Notes: generated by a model not told the origin, from the sequence alone. Numbered from the stretch's first letter, positions 38,237 through 61,394 are shown. The stretch is DNA of 64,000 nucleotides from Antennarius striatus (GCF_040054535.1 NC_090791.1:15126327-15190326); one strand, 5' to 3'. Program-made: numbers and translations.

Positions 38237-38458
38237 ATGATTTAGTGTGATTTTTCAGTATTTGATTTTGGATTTTAGGAGTGTTTCATTTTATAATTTG
38301 TCACAAATGCTCTTGTGATAGTCAAATGTAATAAAAGGAGAGATTGCACCATCTACTGATGAAAATGTGAATCTTTCAGCCTCACAAACGAACCAAACAC
38401 CATCTGTGGATGAAAACTTATTCAGCATGTCAACCAATACAAGCACAGTCATTTTTCC

Positions 38459-38464
38459 TTTATT
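38459..38464 (-). promoter_or_regulatory. lpar2: lpar2 polyadenylation signal
   Basis: Plus-strand TTTATT is AATAAA on the minus strand, about 530 bases past the lpar2 stop and about 180 past the stop of the alternative terminal exon. Confidence 0.45.
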
Positions 38465-38642
38465 GAAGTCACGAATGCAAAAGCTGAAGAGAGGTAGTTT
38501 GGCTGAAGGTTGATGTCCATCAGTAAATAATCGATTCATTTTAAACAATATGTTTCGGTAAGCAAATGGAGAGACTTTTTTTTTTCACAGGCCTGTAGCC
38601 ACGATGTCCTTAGTGTAGTCCAGCCGTCTCTCTGTTGTTCCT

Positions 38643-38693
38643 TTATGTGCAGATGATGAGATCCTCTGACTTCTGGACACAGTCGACAGTTTC
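38643..38693 (-). other. Candidate alternative terminal exon of lpar2
   Basis: A strong acceptor (TTTTCTCCACAG) on the minus strand opens a frame ETVDCVQKSEDLIICT followed by TAA. A donor AGAG|GTACTG in the last recognised exon (exon end 39066) is in the same phase and would replace the tail VLAAGIQY...SAWESR. It is supported only by splice-site form and position before the poly(A) signal. Confidence 0.3.
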
Positions 38694-38993
38694 CTGTGGA
38701 GAAAACATCATTTACAGTGTCGTAACAGTGCTTTAGTAAATGTGAGCATTGTTTTAGCTAGAAATCCAGACAGTGCAGCCACAATCCTTGTTTTTTACCA
38801 CTTAAACTAGAAAATTTAACTACCAAGATTAACTAAATTAAATCAAGGGAAGGAATTTACTCCTTCCAATTCCAGGTATCTGATGCGATAAGACTGGAAA
38901 TCAGTGTGTGTGTGTTAATGTGGTAACCTACGTGAGTCACTGAACTCAAAGGCTTTCCTTCTCGGAACAGCAGTCATCAAAATACTTTTGTCA

Positions 38994-40485
38994 TTATCTC
39001 GACTCCCAAGCACTGATACAAACATGAGTTTGACTCTCGGTGTATTGTATTCCCGCTGCCAGTACCTCTGGCTGAATTGGTGCCAACACAACCGGCGCCC
39101 CCCTCCGCTGGTCGGCGCGTCTCCGACACAGGAAGCACAGGATTGACTTGAACGTCCTCCGCATCTCATCGTCTCGCAGCGAGTAAATGATGGGGTTGAC
39201 CAGCGAGTTGCACTCCGCTATCACCAAACAGAACTTCTCATAGGCGTTGGCGTGGCTGGCTTTACCCATCAGCCCATCCAGCAGGAGGGTCACCAGACCG
39301 GGCGTCCAGCAGATGACGAATGCGCCTACAAAAGTGTGGGATGGAGGCCAGAAGAGAGTCAACAAAAGTAAAGACAGGGAGTAGAAGCATTTCTACCTAC
39401 AGCTTGTCTGAATGTGATCATAACCCTCAAGCAATCTAAGATTTGAATCGACAGCGAAAGCGTTTCCATTGTCAACACTGGGAAATCGTATCAACCCCTC
39501 ATCTGCCATGGTCTGTTTGGTTAAAGCTGCAAAACCGGTTTGTGGGGGAAGTAAGAAGCCACAAACATCAGGACTGAACAAAGTCCCAGTACTGTACTTA
39601 GTGCAAGTAAAGTGGATTCACTTTCATAATAACACAGTGCTAAACAAAAAAAACTTAACAGGCGTGACCTTTAATCCATAACTAACATCCAATTGTAGAG
39701 CGTTGCACATGGACGAACATGGACAACTTCTCACCCAGTACTATGGAGATGGTTTTCATCAAGTTGATAACAGTCTGGCTGTGCCGCATCTCTGAGTTGT
39801 GCTGGGATGCATACCTGCTTTGGTATCTCACATAAACAAAGATCCGGGTGTACATGGCCACCATGATGACGAAGGTTAACAAGTTGAGAACTGCCCAGAA
39901 AATGAGGAAGCGTCTGCTGTAAAGAGGCGCGATGGTGGAGCAGTCAGTCAGGTCACACTCACAGTTCCAAATCGTGGAGGGCACAAGACCCATGATTACG
40001 CTCACAGCCCAGATGCAGACTATCAGCAGCACCACACGCCGTTTGGTCATTTTACTGTGCAGCTGCATTGTGATGATTGTCTGGTGGCGTTCCACGGCGA
40101 CAGCCAGCAGGTTAGCCACCGAGGCTGTCAGGCTGATGTCAATCAAAGCGCCACGGATGTACCACTGCTCCTTGGTTAGGGTGCTGGTCCAGGGGCCGGT
40201 GTTCAGCATCAGGTTGGCGTAGGCAATGCCTGCGAACAGGTCTGCTGCTGCCATATTACCCAGAAGATAATAAATTGGAAAGTGGAAGCGCTGGTTCATG
40301 GAGATGGCCACCATCACCATTATGTTGGCCAAGACTACGATGAGACACACTGTCAAACCCAGTCCGATCACCACCATGTCCCGTGTTGACCACACTGTAT
40401 TGATCTTCTTGCCCACCCAGTTGTAGAAGAAGGTGACATTGTGGCTGTAGTCACAGGTATTCCACATGCTGCTCTCCATGGCCAT
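38994..40485 (-). CDS. lpar2: Lysophosphatidic acid receptor 2-like GPCR
   Basis: Two coding exons on the minus strand, 40485-39735 and 39325-38994, 1083 nt, 360 residues. Rhodopsin-class receptor of the EDG/LPA1-3 group: N-terminal NVTF glycosylation site (Asn16), seven hydrophobic segments, YYLLGNMAAADLFAGIAY in TM2, LTASVANLLAVAVERH (ERH instead of DRY) in TM3, FVICWTPGLVTLLLDGL in TM6, SLVNPIIYSLRDDEMRRTF in TM7. LPA receptors couple to Gi, Gq and G12/13 at the plasma membrane. Arg111 (3.28) and Lys281 (7.36) of the LPA pocket are kept, but Gln3.29 is replaced by Gly112. The first exon starts just after an acceptor (GTGCAG|TAATGG), so the 5' UTR is on separate exons. The C-tail ends SAWESR, without the human DSTL PDZ ligand. 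Paralogue choice rests on the pbx4/atp13a1 neighbourhood. Confidence 0.9.
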
Positions 40486-40487
40486 TA

Positions 40488-41196
40488 CTGCACACACAAA
40501 ACAAGCAGTAACAGTCCACAAGATGCCCAGCAGCACAAACAGGGTTCTATTATTTTCAATATGAAGCTTCCCATTAAGGGCATATTTAACATTCACCACA
40601 TGTGAGAGTAATGATAATGGTTTAACTTTACCAGTACAAGCTGCTAAACAGTCAAAAGTCAAGGTCCTTTTTTTTTTGTTGTTAAATTATGACCCTTGGA
40701 GTGTAGATTTTGTGAGTCACACACATGGTGTTGACATCACAGTAAAAAAAAACTCAACGCAGTGGTCATCAGGTTTGTGAGGACACCAATAACCAACAGC
40801 AGAGCAGGAATAAAAGTTCAGGTTGCATGAATATCTTACTTTAAAGGGTGGGTGATACATGTGTTTTCACAGGTTAAATATTACTGTAGAAAGTATTTGA
40901 TAAAGCAGGTACATTAACTTTTGTTGCTCTAAATGTTTCTCTAAAGTACTGCGAAATAAAATAAATGTTAATTTAATGTAGCATCACAATTTTACTGTAA
41001 GCAAAAATGACATCTTAACATTTTTGTTTTGCCTGTCCAGCAGTCAAAAAAAAATGAAACAGAACGGACCTGATCTGAAAAGTTGAAAACAGTGTGTATA
41101 ACTAAAAAACAATTCTTTAAAAAAAATAAAAATAAGAAATAAAAACTCCAGGGAAATTAACTCATGTTAAAAAAAAAACAAACTCAGCAGACATAC
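40488..41196 (-). other. lpar2: lpar2 5' intron
   Basis: AT-rich with several A-runs, between a likely donor (CTGACGG|GTATGT, exon end 41197) and the acceptor of the first coding exon (TGTGTGCAG). No coding content or repeat was recognised. Confidence 0.45.
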
Positions 41197-41560
41197 CCGT
41201 CAGAATGTTTTTCAGGTTGCGGTGAACTTGTTACTGATCCCTTGTGACAGCAGCGCTGCTCTCCTCCGAGTTTCGTCTAAAGAATCCGCGTTAATTCTGT
41301 GAAATCTTCCCCGGATCGATTCCCATTCATCCAGACACAAAACGAAAGTGTCTCACCTGCCATCTGAACACACCAAACCTGTGAGCTTTCTTCACTCAAG
41401 TCTGTTCATGCAGCTCCACAACTTGTGTTCGACAGATCGGATCCGTGTCGATCAGCTGGAGCAGAATGACCGGCAGGCCCAGCGTGATGCCTTCACGGCG
41501 GCCCGGAATCCTGGGAACACAGCCACAGCTCGTTTGAGTCATTATGAGTCTCCAAAACAT
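41197..41560 (-). promoter_or_regulatory. lpar2: lpar2 5' non-coding exon(s) and promoter region
   Basis: Minus-strand donors occur at 41357 (GGCAG|GTGAGA) and 41197 (GACGG|GTATGT), with a possible acceptor ending ATTCTTTAG near 41280. The region has more CpGs than its surroundings. It fits one or two untranslated first exons of lpar2. Boundaries are inferred from splice signals only. Confidence 0.4.
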
Positions 41561-41709
41561 AATTTGGAATGAATTACTTTAGATACAGACGCAGAAATTT
41601 TTCTCAATTTTTAGAAGTTATTCAAACGCTTCATTTGAACCCGGAAGTGGATTTTAAATGAGACACGTTTTCAAGTTTAGGAGAAGTGCCTCAACGCAGC
41701 AGGACACGA

Positions 41710-41732
41710 CGATCATGTTGTCAACATGATCG
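41710..41732. other. Perfect 11-bp palindrome
   Basis: CGATCATGTTG, a single T, then CAACATGATCG. It lies about 150 bp upstream of the presumed lpar2 first exon. Could be a dimeric factor site; nothing more can be said. Confidence 0.6.
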
Positions 41733-42084
41733 AGAGCGCGCGAAATCAATAAACCAGATAATTCTAATAGTTTTTTTTGACGTCATTCATGTTTGTTATC
41801 GTGCTAATATGGTCTGAGACATTAAAAGCTGTCGTTACTTTTATTTCAAAAGTATTTGCCGGATGTTTTAGTAAAGTAAAAGGAAAACACCAGAAGATAC
41901 AAATAAAGATGCATATTTCCTTCTACCTTTTGTTTTTATCGATCACAGACATGTCCTTGGTGAAATGATTCATAACAATTGTGTCTTGGTACGATGTTAG
42001 TTGTGAAGTTACCTTAGCAAATCCTAATCGTGTTTAGAAACATGTTTATATTTGATGCTTAGACCAACAAAGAGCACATTTTAA

Positions 42085-43229
42085 AGGGTTCCTATTATGA
42101 AAATAACATTTTTTCAGGTCTCTACATATACATAGTGATCCTCCCCTGCCCGAGGAACTCCCAAAACCTGGAAAACAAACGCTTCCTGCATCAATAAATA
42201 TTTGGAGTTTTAGATATTCATGACTCAGACCGAATCAAAACGATCGGATTTTGCTATAGAGTGATGTCACAAACGGTGCTCTGTGATTGGACAGAGTGAT
42301 TGATGATATTGATTGGTTGACATGGCCAAGGGCGTGGCCATCCCCAAGGAGGGAGTTCTTTCAGGCTGAGATAGCATTGTGCGGTAATGTCCTAGCTCAG
42401 AGCTACACACTGAAAGTTCCTCAGAAACTGTTGAAGTCAGCTAGCATTTGGCTAACTAGTTAGCTCCGCTTCAGTCGTATGTGTGTGTGTGTGTCGGCTA
42501 TAGGAGTAACCTCAACGTCATAGCGAACACAGCTGCGTGTGTACACACCGGTCATAAACAAACAGCCTCAGCCTTTATTTACAGCCTAACAGATATTCTC
42601 AGTTACCAGTCAACATAAAGCCTGCATGTGAAATACACACACACGCACACACACACACACACACACACACCTACAACTTCCCATTCTCCCTGTGTCGTAA
42701 GAAGTTGAGTCTAGACCGGTTATCTGACTTTGAAGTGACCGACTCTGTATCCATTACAGGATGTAAAACCCCTGCATCTTCGTCACTGTAGAGAAAATAG
42801 GGACGGCACCCAGCAGCCAGTTCGATATTCAGTACTCGCTAGGTACAGTACTCAAGTCCTACTTTTCCCATGTTTCATTTAGACAGCAATAGTTTCGCTC
42901 ACTGCAATCTCTCATTGTCCATGACGATTGTCGAGAAACAGCATACATCTGTAAACATCTGTTGTCGTCGCCACCGATGATTGTCTCATTTGCAAACACT
43001 ATGTGTTTTAAATTAGATAGAGGCCGCTCAGAGGGGAGGGTGTGGAGATAGGGAGCTGAGAGCTACGTCCCATTAACACAGAGCGTTTGGGGGCGGAAGT
43101 GATTTTATCAATATGCAATCAAAGATATTGAGGACTACGGATCACTTTGGGGCAAGACATTTCGAATACAGTGTAGTTGGACATCTGGCAGCTGAATGAC
43201 ATGAATTAAAAAAGCATAATATGGGACCT
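42085..43229. mobile_element. piggyBac-like non-autonomous element with TTAA flanks
   Basis: TTAA occurs directly outside both ends (42081-42084 and 43230-43233). Ends are AGGGTTCCTATTATG and, in reverse complement, AGGTCCCATATTATG, identical at 11 of 15 positions. The 1.1-kb interior has no transposase frame and includes (GT)n near 42480 and (CA)n at 42634-42671. TTAA duplication is the hallmark of piggyBac insertion. The assignment is by ends only. Confidence 0.6.
42634..42671. repeat. (CA)n microsatellite
   Basis: CA dinucleotide run with one G interruption, inside the TTAA-flanked element. Confidence 0.85.
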
Positions 43230-43436
43230 TTAAAATTACTGAAGCCATATTAGTCATTAATTTTAAACCAAAGGCCAGTGCTATTATCCTTAGTTTGTTT
43301 TAACCAATTGAGAATACGTAACTATTAGTGGTTAGAATCAGGAACCGCAACTTTAAAACTTCAAATATTTGCTTCAAATGATTAAATGGGTTATTTTAGG
43401 TAACTGGGTTCAAGGAATGAAAGCACCTTCTTGCAC

Positions 43437-43504
43437 TCTATCGGCCAGATAGAGATTTTGAATTAATCTCTATCTGACCGATAGATGAAATTATAATAAT
43501 TTCA
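43437..43504. other. Near-perfect 21-bp inverted repeat (hairpin) plus adjacent 8-bp hairpin
   Basis: Left arm 43437-43457 and right arm 43465-43485 pair over 21 bases with a single mismatch, around the 7-base loop TTGAATT. It is followed at once by TGAAATTATAATAATTTCA, an 8-bp stem with 3-base loop. No gene overlaps. Confidence 0.7.
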
Positions 43505-43654
43505 TCGACCAGATGAAATGAATTAACTTCTGCATTCTTATGCAGTAATAATGTCATTATGCATGAATAGCTTTATTTATTACCACACAAAAAACGAAGA
43601 CTTTTTAATACAGCTGTGAGCTGATAAGGGCGGGCGACGTTAAAAGGGCATCTA

Positions 43655-43668
43655 CTGCCGTCTGGTGG
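43655..43668 (-). promoter_or_regulatory. CTCF-like motif (13 of 14)
   Basis: Reverse complement CCACCAGACGGCAG differs from CCASYAGRKGGCRS at one position. It lies about 400 bp from a perfect match on the other strand. Confidence 0.3.
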
Positions 43669-44063
43669 CCATAATGACAGCTACAGCATATTTAAAATTA
43701 ACCGCTTTGAGACTTTCTGTCTGATTTCTCTAATTCAAGATTAAGGGAGCCAACAGGTAGATTTCTACTCATCCTCAGACCCAATAAGGACCACAACGAA
43801 AAAGCCACGACTCATGTAATCAGTACAAGTGATTTTAGTTTCACTTTCTCCCCAGAAGAGAAGCGTTATGGTGTTTGTAAATACTGCCACCAAGTGGTCA
43901 TTTCTGGAAACTGCTGCAAAATGCTTTACTGAAGCGGCACACAGGGGACGCTTTGTTTTCAGTTCGATAACATGGACGTTTAAATAAAAAAACAAGTCGA
44001 GTACTGGTTCTACACACGCAGTGAAGCGGACTTGATCTAATGTGGTTTCGCTCCTGCTTGGGG

Positions 44064-44077
44064 CCACTAGAGGGCAG
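44064..44077 (+). promoter_or_regulatory. CTCF-like core motif
   Basis: CCACTAGAGGGCAG matches CCASYAGRKGGCRS at all 14 positions. Located between lpar2 and brd4, a plausible domain-boundary position. Confidence 0.4.
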
Positions 44078-45259
44078 TAGAATTAAAACTTTGACGCTCG
44101 TTCAAACATGGCCGATAAATAGCAGCCTTGTCCCGTAAATAGAAAAAAAACCAAACCAGTTAATACGACTTATATAGTCAATGGTTAATATACATATTGC
44201 ATCGCATAATTTCATAATCCCACCCTTAAAAAAGCGCATGACTGAATGAAAACCAGCTAATTCAATTATTTTATTCGATTTTATTTTATTACAGGTATGT
44301 CACAATACTAATAGCTATTCTTGTGTTGTCTTCCAATGAATATCAATGATGGTCAATCCAGTTTCATGGACCCCATAGAAGACTCCATCACAACGTTTGT
44401 GAACACTGAACAAAGACAGTCAGAACTAATCACGGTATCTCTTATCTGCGTCTCAAGTTTTACTTTTTTTCATTTGAAAAATTATAATTTATCGCAATGT
44501 TTAAAAAGTTTTATTTACATCGCTTCAGTCATGATATTGTTATTACTATGCTGTTTGTGATAGTCAATGTTTTCCTCGCAAAATCACTACGCACATTGAA
44601 TACAAATCAACATTTGAATGAATAAGCCCTGTTTAATTTCAATTTAGCCTTAATGTTAAACGTTGCAGTTTCACTCTATATCCACAAGGGGACAGCAGAG
44701 AACCCGATAAATTTATATCCATCAAGTTAGACGCAACGCCTGACATCACAATTTCCTACTACTGTCAAAATAAAATATTCAAATTGCATCGCTGATCAGG
44801 CTAATTAAAAAATGTCAATACATGTAATTTCATTATGTAAATAAATGAAATTGGATTTCATGCTACATTAAACAGTACACATCTGACAACATCTGGATGC
44901 CTTTCATTCACTTATTTTACGATTACATTTGATGGATGATCAAATGAATGCAAACCCCTCAGTTTCTGGGATGGTGATTTTTTAAAGCCTTTGATGTAAT
45001 CCATTTTTCAATCAGTTGTTTAGATTACAAGTTGACAAAACAAGACAATAATGCGATTTGTGTGATAGTTTCGTGTTGTTACAATGCCTCCTCATGTTGT
45101 GGATTTAATTTTTAAGAACTTTTTTTCCTGACACAAAATAGGACATCTAAAACTGGTTTAACAATGACAGTAACGCTCCCTCAACTAATCACCAGAGGCA
45201 TTCAAGAGACAAGAGGCAGAATTTGATTTGTTTTTTTTATTTTCTATAAAAGAGATGAG

Positions 45260-45265
45260 TTTATT
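45260..45265 (-). promoter_or_regulatory. brd4: brd4 polyadenylation signal (candidate)
   Basis: Plus-strand TTTATT reads AATAAA on the brd4 strand, about 2.4 kb after the stop. A second hexamer lies 24 bases further on. Confidence 0.45.
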
Positions 45266-47468
45266 CAATGATCATAACAGACTGAATCAGGGACCTCGAT
45301 AGACCACTCACATACCAAATGATATTCGAGGAAAATGTCTCAACAAAACCCCAAAAATACATATGTAGCACAAAATAAAATACCTGAATAAAGCAAACTC
45401 TGAGATGAGCTGTGGGTCAGCACATTCTCTGTAGAACTCATGGCACATTATGTCCAACAGTTATTGTGAAAAGAAAAGGCTAAAAAGGAATGAAGTTTTT
45501 TTTTTTTTACCATTTCAAAAGCAGTCTAATAAAAATTCTATACTCATATATGGTGGACTTCATAGAAATAAAAAAAAGGTGACTTAAGCACAGAAACACG
45601 TTCTCCTGAAGTACTCTTTATCTGTTTATTCTCCTCCATAGAATGCTTATCATTACATTAGGGAACATGCCTCCCTGCACCACACACTGTAAAAAGAATT
45701 AACAAAAACAGACCATACAATCACACAGCCATCCAAATTTACAATCACACTCACAGACCAGAATCAAACGCTAGTGTGGCAATGCTGAAACATACCTAAC
45801 AAAAGATATGCTGACGGAACAAAATCAGAAAATTGTTGTCAGGTGTATACACTCATAGAAGTCCGGCTAAAACTAAATTTAAAACCCGAATATTGACAAC
45901 GGGTGAAATATAAAAACGCTTTCTTTTCCTTTTTTTTTCTTTCTATTTTACACACTTCTCAAAAATCTCCTTCCCATTCAAATATTTCTTCGCCCAGTGC
46001 TGCCTCGCAACTTTCGAACCCCATTCGAAGTGTAATATAAACCAACGAGCATTGCAATACAATACAGGCACTGGAGAAAAACACCATATGAGACAAGTGA
46101 AGAGGACGAGATGCATTCAGGTTTCAGTCCAACCCTTCCCCGGTCCAAACAATGTCTCCGAGAACAGAATCATAACTCACATCCACTATTAGCAAACAAG
46201 AACAAAGATAAATCAAAACAGTTTTTTCACCATTTTCCATTTCTTAGCCTTTATTTTTTTTTATTTTGTAATGTTGACAGTGTGTCAGCGAGGTATAAGA
46301 CAATTTGATGAAAAACTGAGTGGGAGCTCTGTTCCGACAGTTATTATTTTTTTAAAAATCTGATTGAAGTTACCATTCAGAAAGGTGTTTTGTCTGGCTC
46401 CACAGACTTATCGTCTCCTCCTGTTTTGAGCACTAATGAAATCCGATCTAAATTGTTAGACAAAATCAGTGAGCATTCAGATCAAATAGCAAAGGACACC
46501 ATATCTTCTCACACCTTAACCGATCCAGTCGTGTGACTGTAGTGAACAGGCCAGTGATATGGACATTTCCAACATTATGTGTAATACAAACAATGGTGTG
46601 ATTCTTGCAGTGAAATCGTATTCAAACACAAGAATCTTTCGATTCTCCTGCTCTTCGAGTTCCTGTTTGCAGCTGTAAAAAGATAAAATAAAATAGAGAA
46701 CAAGGAAGGAAGAAAACTTGATCTGACTCTGTCTTTGATTCTCACTTGATGGAACTGTGATAATGTAAATACTCAGGGTTTATAGTCACTAACTTCCGTG
46801 ATTTAGGACAATTAATCAAGCAAATCATGTGCTGTTTGGCATAGACATGTTGATGGAGTGTGTTTGTGTCTTGATTCAAAAACTGAAAGAGGAAAAAAAA
46901 AAAGAAGAGATTTAAAAAAAAGTTATTATAGTGTAAGAAAATACTTCTTTACAGTAGATACTGGATGATGAAAAAAAGGTCTGCACGACTTCTACATCTG
47001 GTTGCAAATGTTATTGGTTTTGTCCAGGTGTGCAGGCCACAGAACGTAATGGTCTGTTTAGGAAAGAGGTGTAAGGCAAACTGTACCTTCTCTGCTGAGA
47101 AATATACATGATTTACAGTATGGAAGCCCCCCCCCCCCAACCATTTCATATGTTCACTTACAACAATCAAAACAAAACAGAACATAAAAGACCTCAAACA
47201 TCTGGCAGTTTCAAAACACCTCTGCACAGTCTGTCAGTACATTATCAGAGCATTTTCATAGATATTGGGATGTCTTCACTACTTGCAGATTATTGTTGCG
47301 CCCACGCACACTGTAAAAAGCAAGAATGACAAAGGCAACTGTTCCAACGGGGGTCCCCGCTCTCCTTTTACCAGACGTCACATGGGCGATGCCAACAAGT
47401 AACGGCGTCCAGAACAACGAGACCGACCCCATGTGTTGCATATGGTCCATCCACAGGGGGCAGAGGGA

Positions 47469-47520
47469 CCCCCCCCCCCTCACCCGTGCAGCATTTGCAC
47501 AGTCTTCGTGGGGGGGGGGG
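47469..47520. other. C11/G11 facing homopolymers in brd4 3' UTR
   Basis: Eleven C (47469-47479) and eleven G (47510-47520) separated by 30 bases can pair as an all-GC stem. A smaller GTGCA/TGCAC hairpin lies in the loop (47486-47500). Confidence 0.65.
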
Positions 47521-47646
47521 ACCACATCTACTTCCAGTCCGTGAGCCTCTGTGGGGCGTGGTCGCCAAATCTTTCTTTATAGGAGTTTTAGATCACCAAA
47601 TTTTTTTTTCCATTTTTTTTGTAGTTGCATTGAGTTGCTTCTCTCC

Positions 47647-59380
<11,734 letters not shown>

Positions 59381-60645
59381 CTGCAGAGAGAAAATAGACT
59401 ATAAGCAAAGGCATAGCCCTAAATAAAATCATCAATAAAATGTAATGTGGAGAAAATTTGATTGGAATGATTAATAAGTTATGTAGCCTTCATTAATGCA
59501 ATTGAACTGTAAAGGAGAGAAGAATGGTAATCTTTGCCCACTGTTTGCCTCTAGAATGTTGTGGTTTTCTCTTTGAAGGCAGCAGTCATGTAATTGTAAT
59601 GGGTAGATAGTATGTTAATGACATTAAGGCTGCATACATGAATCCAATGTTCAGCCATATCTGCTGATGGACCAGAAACGCGTTTCACAATAGCCAGACG
59701 AAACAGTTAAAATTACCTGAACAGGGTTATTCAATTTCAGAATCAAAAATACTAAGTATACAACTTAAATGACGGAAATCTCTGCACTGATTTGATATTA
59801 CTTTTACTGGCCTGCCAAAATGAACTTGTCACTCCCCAACATCATCTCATGCACCTTTGTGCAACAGGGTTTTTAGTGCTGAAAAGACCTATACTAATAA
59901 ATGTTAAGTGAACTAAATAACTTCAAGTACATATACCAACAAAGGATTGATTGAGTTTGTGTTTTAAGTGGCTGTAAAACTGAAATGTATTTTGAAAAAT
60001 CTCGCATGTTGTATAAAATGTAATGACACTAAATAATGACTGTTACTGAACCCTCATATTCAACTGATAGTAAAATAAAGAAAAAAATAGCAAAGGTCGA
60101 AAATGAAAAATGTTATTTGTTTTTTGAGAATTATATTAATAAATTGAATCTGATGCCAGCAAGTGGAAAATAAGTTCACCACTGCACTGTAATAAAGGGA
60201 TAGTTATGTTTTTCAAAGTCAAATTGCAAAGAACAGGAAAATTTAATCATCTACACACAAAACATCATTACAAGGTTCATATAATGTGAAATGTGTCTCC
60301 GCACACAAAGGAAAATACCTAAAACCACAATTGTAAGGCTATGATCTGTAAAGTCAGTTGAAAGTCATCAGAAAACACCGGATAAAAAACTAGTACACAA
60401 GAGTCTTGTTTTTTGCATTCTTGTCAAATTTGTTGAAGTAAGACATCCAAATTGGTTATATGAAGGAAATAATATCCTATAGCATCTCCAAATTCAGCAT
60501 GACGTCTCATTTTTGCAGTGGTGAAATAAGCATATCTATAGGGTGCTCATGTTAATTCATAATGAAGAACAACCATAGCTTGGTGCAACATCATTAATTC
60601 CTTTAGGGACTGCATAGATGATTACAATATTATACACCTTTTTTT

Positions 60646-60842
60646 CTTTTCATTTAATTTTCACAACCGCTTCATCCGCTGTAGCGTGTCCCAGGGAGCT
60701 GGAGCCTATCCCAGCTGACTAAGGGCATGAGGCGGGGGAAACTCCGGGCGCGACGCCAGTTCACCGCGGTGCTACAGAGACGCAGACAAACATGTGCACA
60801 CACACTCATACCTACTGTCAGTTTGAGACCAGCCAATTAACC
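60646..60842 (+). repeat. Teleost interspersed repeat (GGAGCCTATCCCAGC family)
   Basis: Carries CAACCGCTTCATCCGC, GGAGCTGGAGCCTATCCCAGC-type and ACACTCATACCTACTG...CCAATTAACCT blocks in the usual order. It is the best-preserved of the three copies in the window. Confidence 0.75.
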
Positions 60843-61317
60843 TCAAGCAAATGTTTTTTTTGTTGTTTACCGCATACTATGACGGTTGGTTTTACACCGA
60901 TTTTCAGAGCAACTATAAACATTTTCACCATTTCCTGTGGTTGGACATCATATCATAGTCACACAGCAATGTACTCTTACACACACAAGCCAGTGTTTAA
61001 CTCGCATCAAACAACAGTACAGCTCATTTACATTATCATCAAATAGTTAATCAGGTCTTGCTGGGACAGGTTTTCTTAACAGAAACCATAATTTTCAAGG
61101 AAGCTGATGGCACGTGTTTGGTTTTCATCTGTGATGATGATCATTACTTATTCTGTTTTTCTAACAACACGTTGCTTTGTCTGTTAATTTAACAGACTGT
61201 CTTCTGCTGGTGCTTTGCTTTCCTATCTTAGTCATCTATAAGCATTGATACTGAACCTCATTGTCCTCTGTTTACTTAGAAGTTACACAAGGATGTCTTC
61301 TTCCTGTGTGCCTGTGT

Positions 61318-61320
<3 letters not shown>

Positions 61321-61368
<48 letters not shown>

Positions 61369-61394
61369 ACACACACACGAACACACACACACAC
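61321..61394. repeat. (CA)n microsatellite
   Basis: Long CA run with two GA interruptions. Apparent open frames on both strands here are products of the repeat. Confidence 0.95.

Larger units (their letters stand above)
41561..45235. other. lpar2-brd4 intergenic region
   Basis: Lies between the lpar2 5' end and the brd4 3' end. It holds a perfect 11-base palindrome with one-base spacer (41710-41732), a TTAA-flanked element (42085-43229), a 21-base near-perfect hairpin (43437-43485) and CTCF-like motifs (43655, 44064). No coding exon was recognised; open frames at 41777-41968, 43765-44067 and 44321-44560 have no family signature. Confidence 0.55.
45236..47646 (-). other. brd4: brd4 3' UTR
   Basis: About 2.4 kb after the brd4 stop, without coding exons or recognised transposons. 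Minus-strand AATAAA occurs at 45260-45265 and 45236-45241. It contains short C-runs (47129-47138) and a facing C11/G11 pair (47469-47479, 47510-47520). Confidence 0.55.

Noticed and set aside
38915-39169. Second minus-strand frame through the last lpar2 exon
   Set aside because: Out of frame with the receptor; the true frame contains NPIIY and ends at 38994. No splice joins the first exon to this frame without losing TM7.
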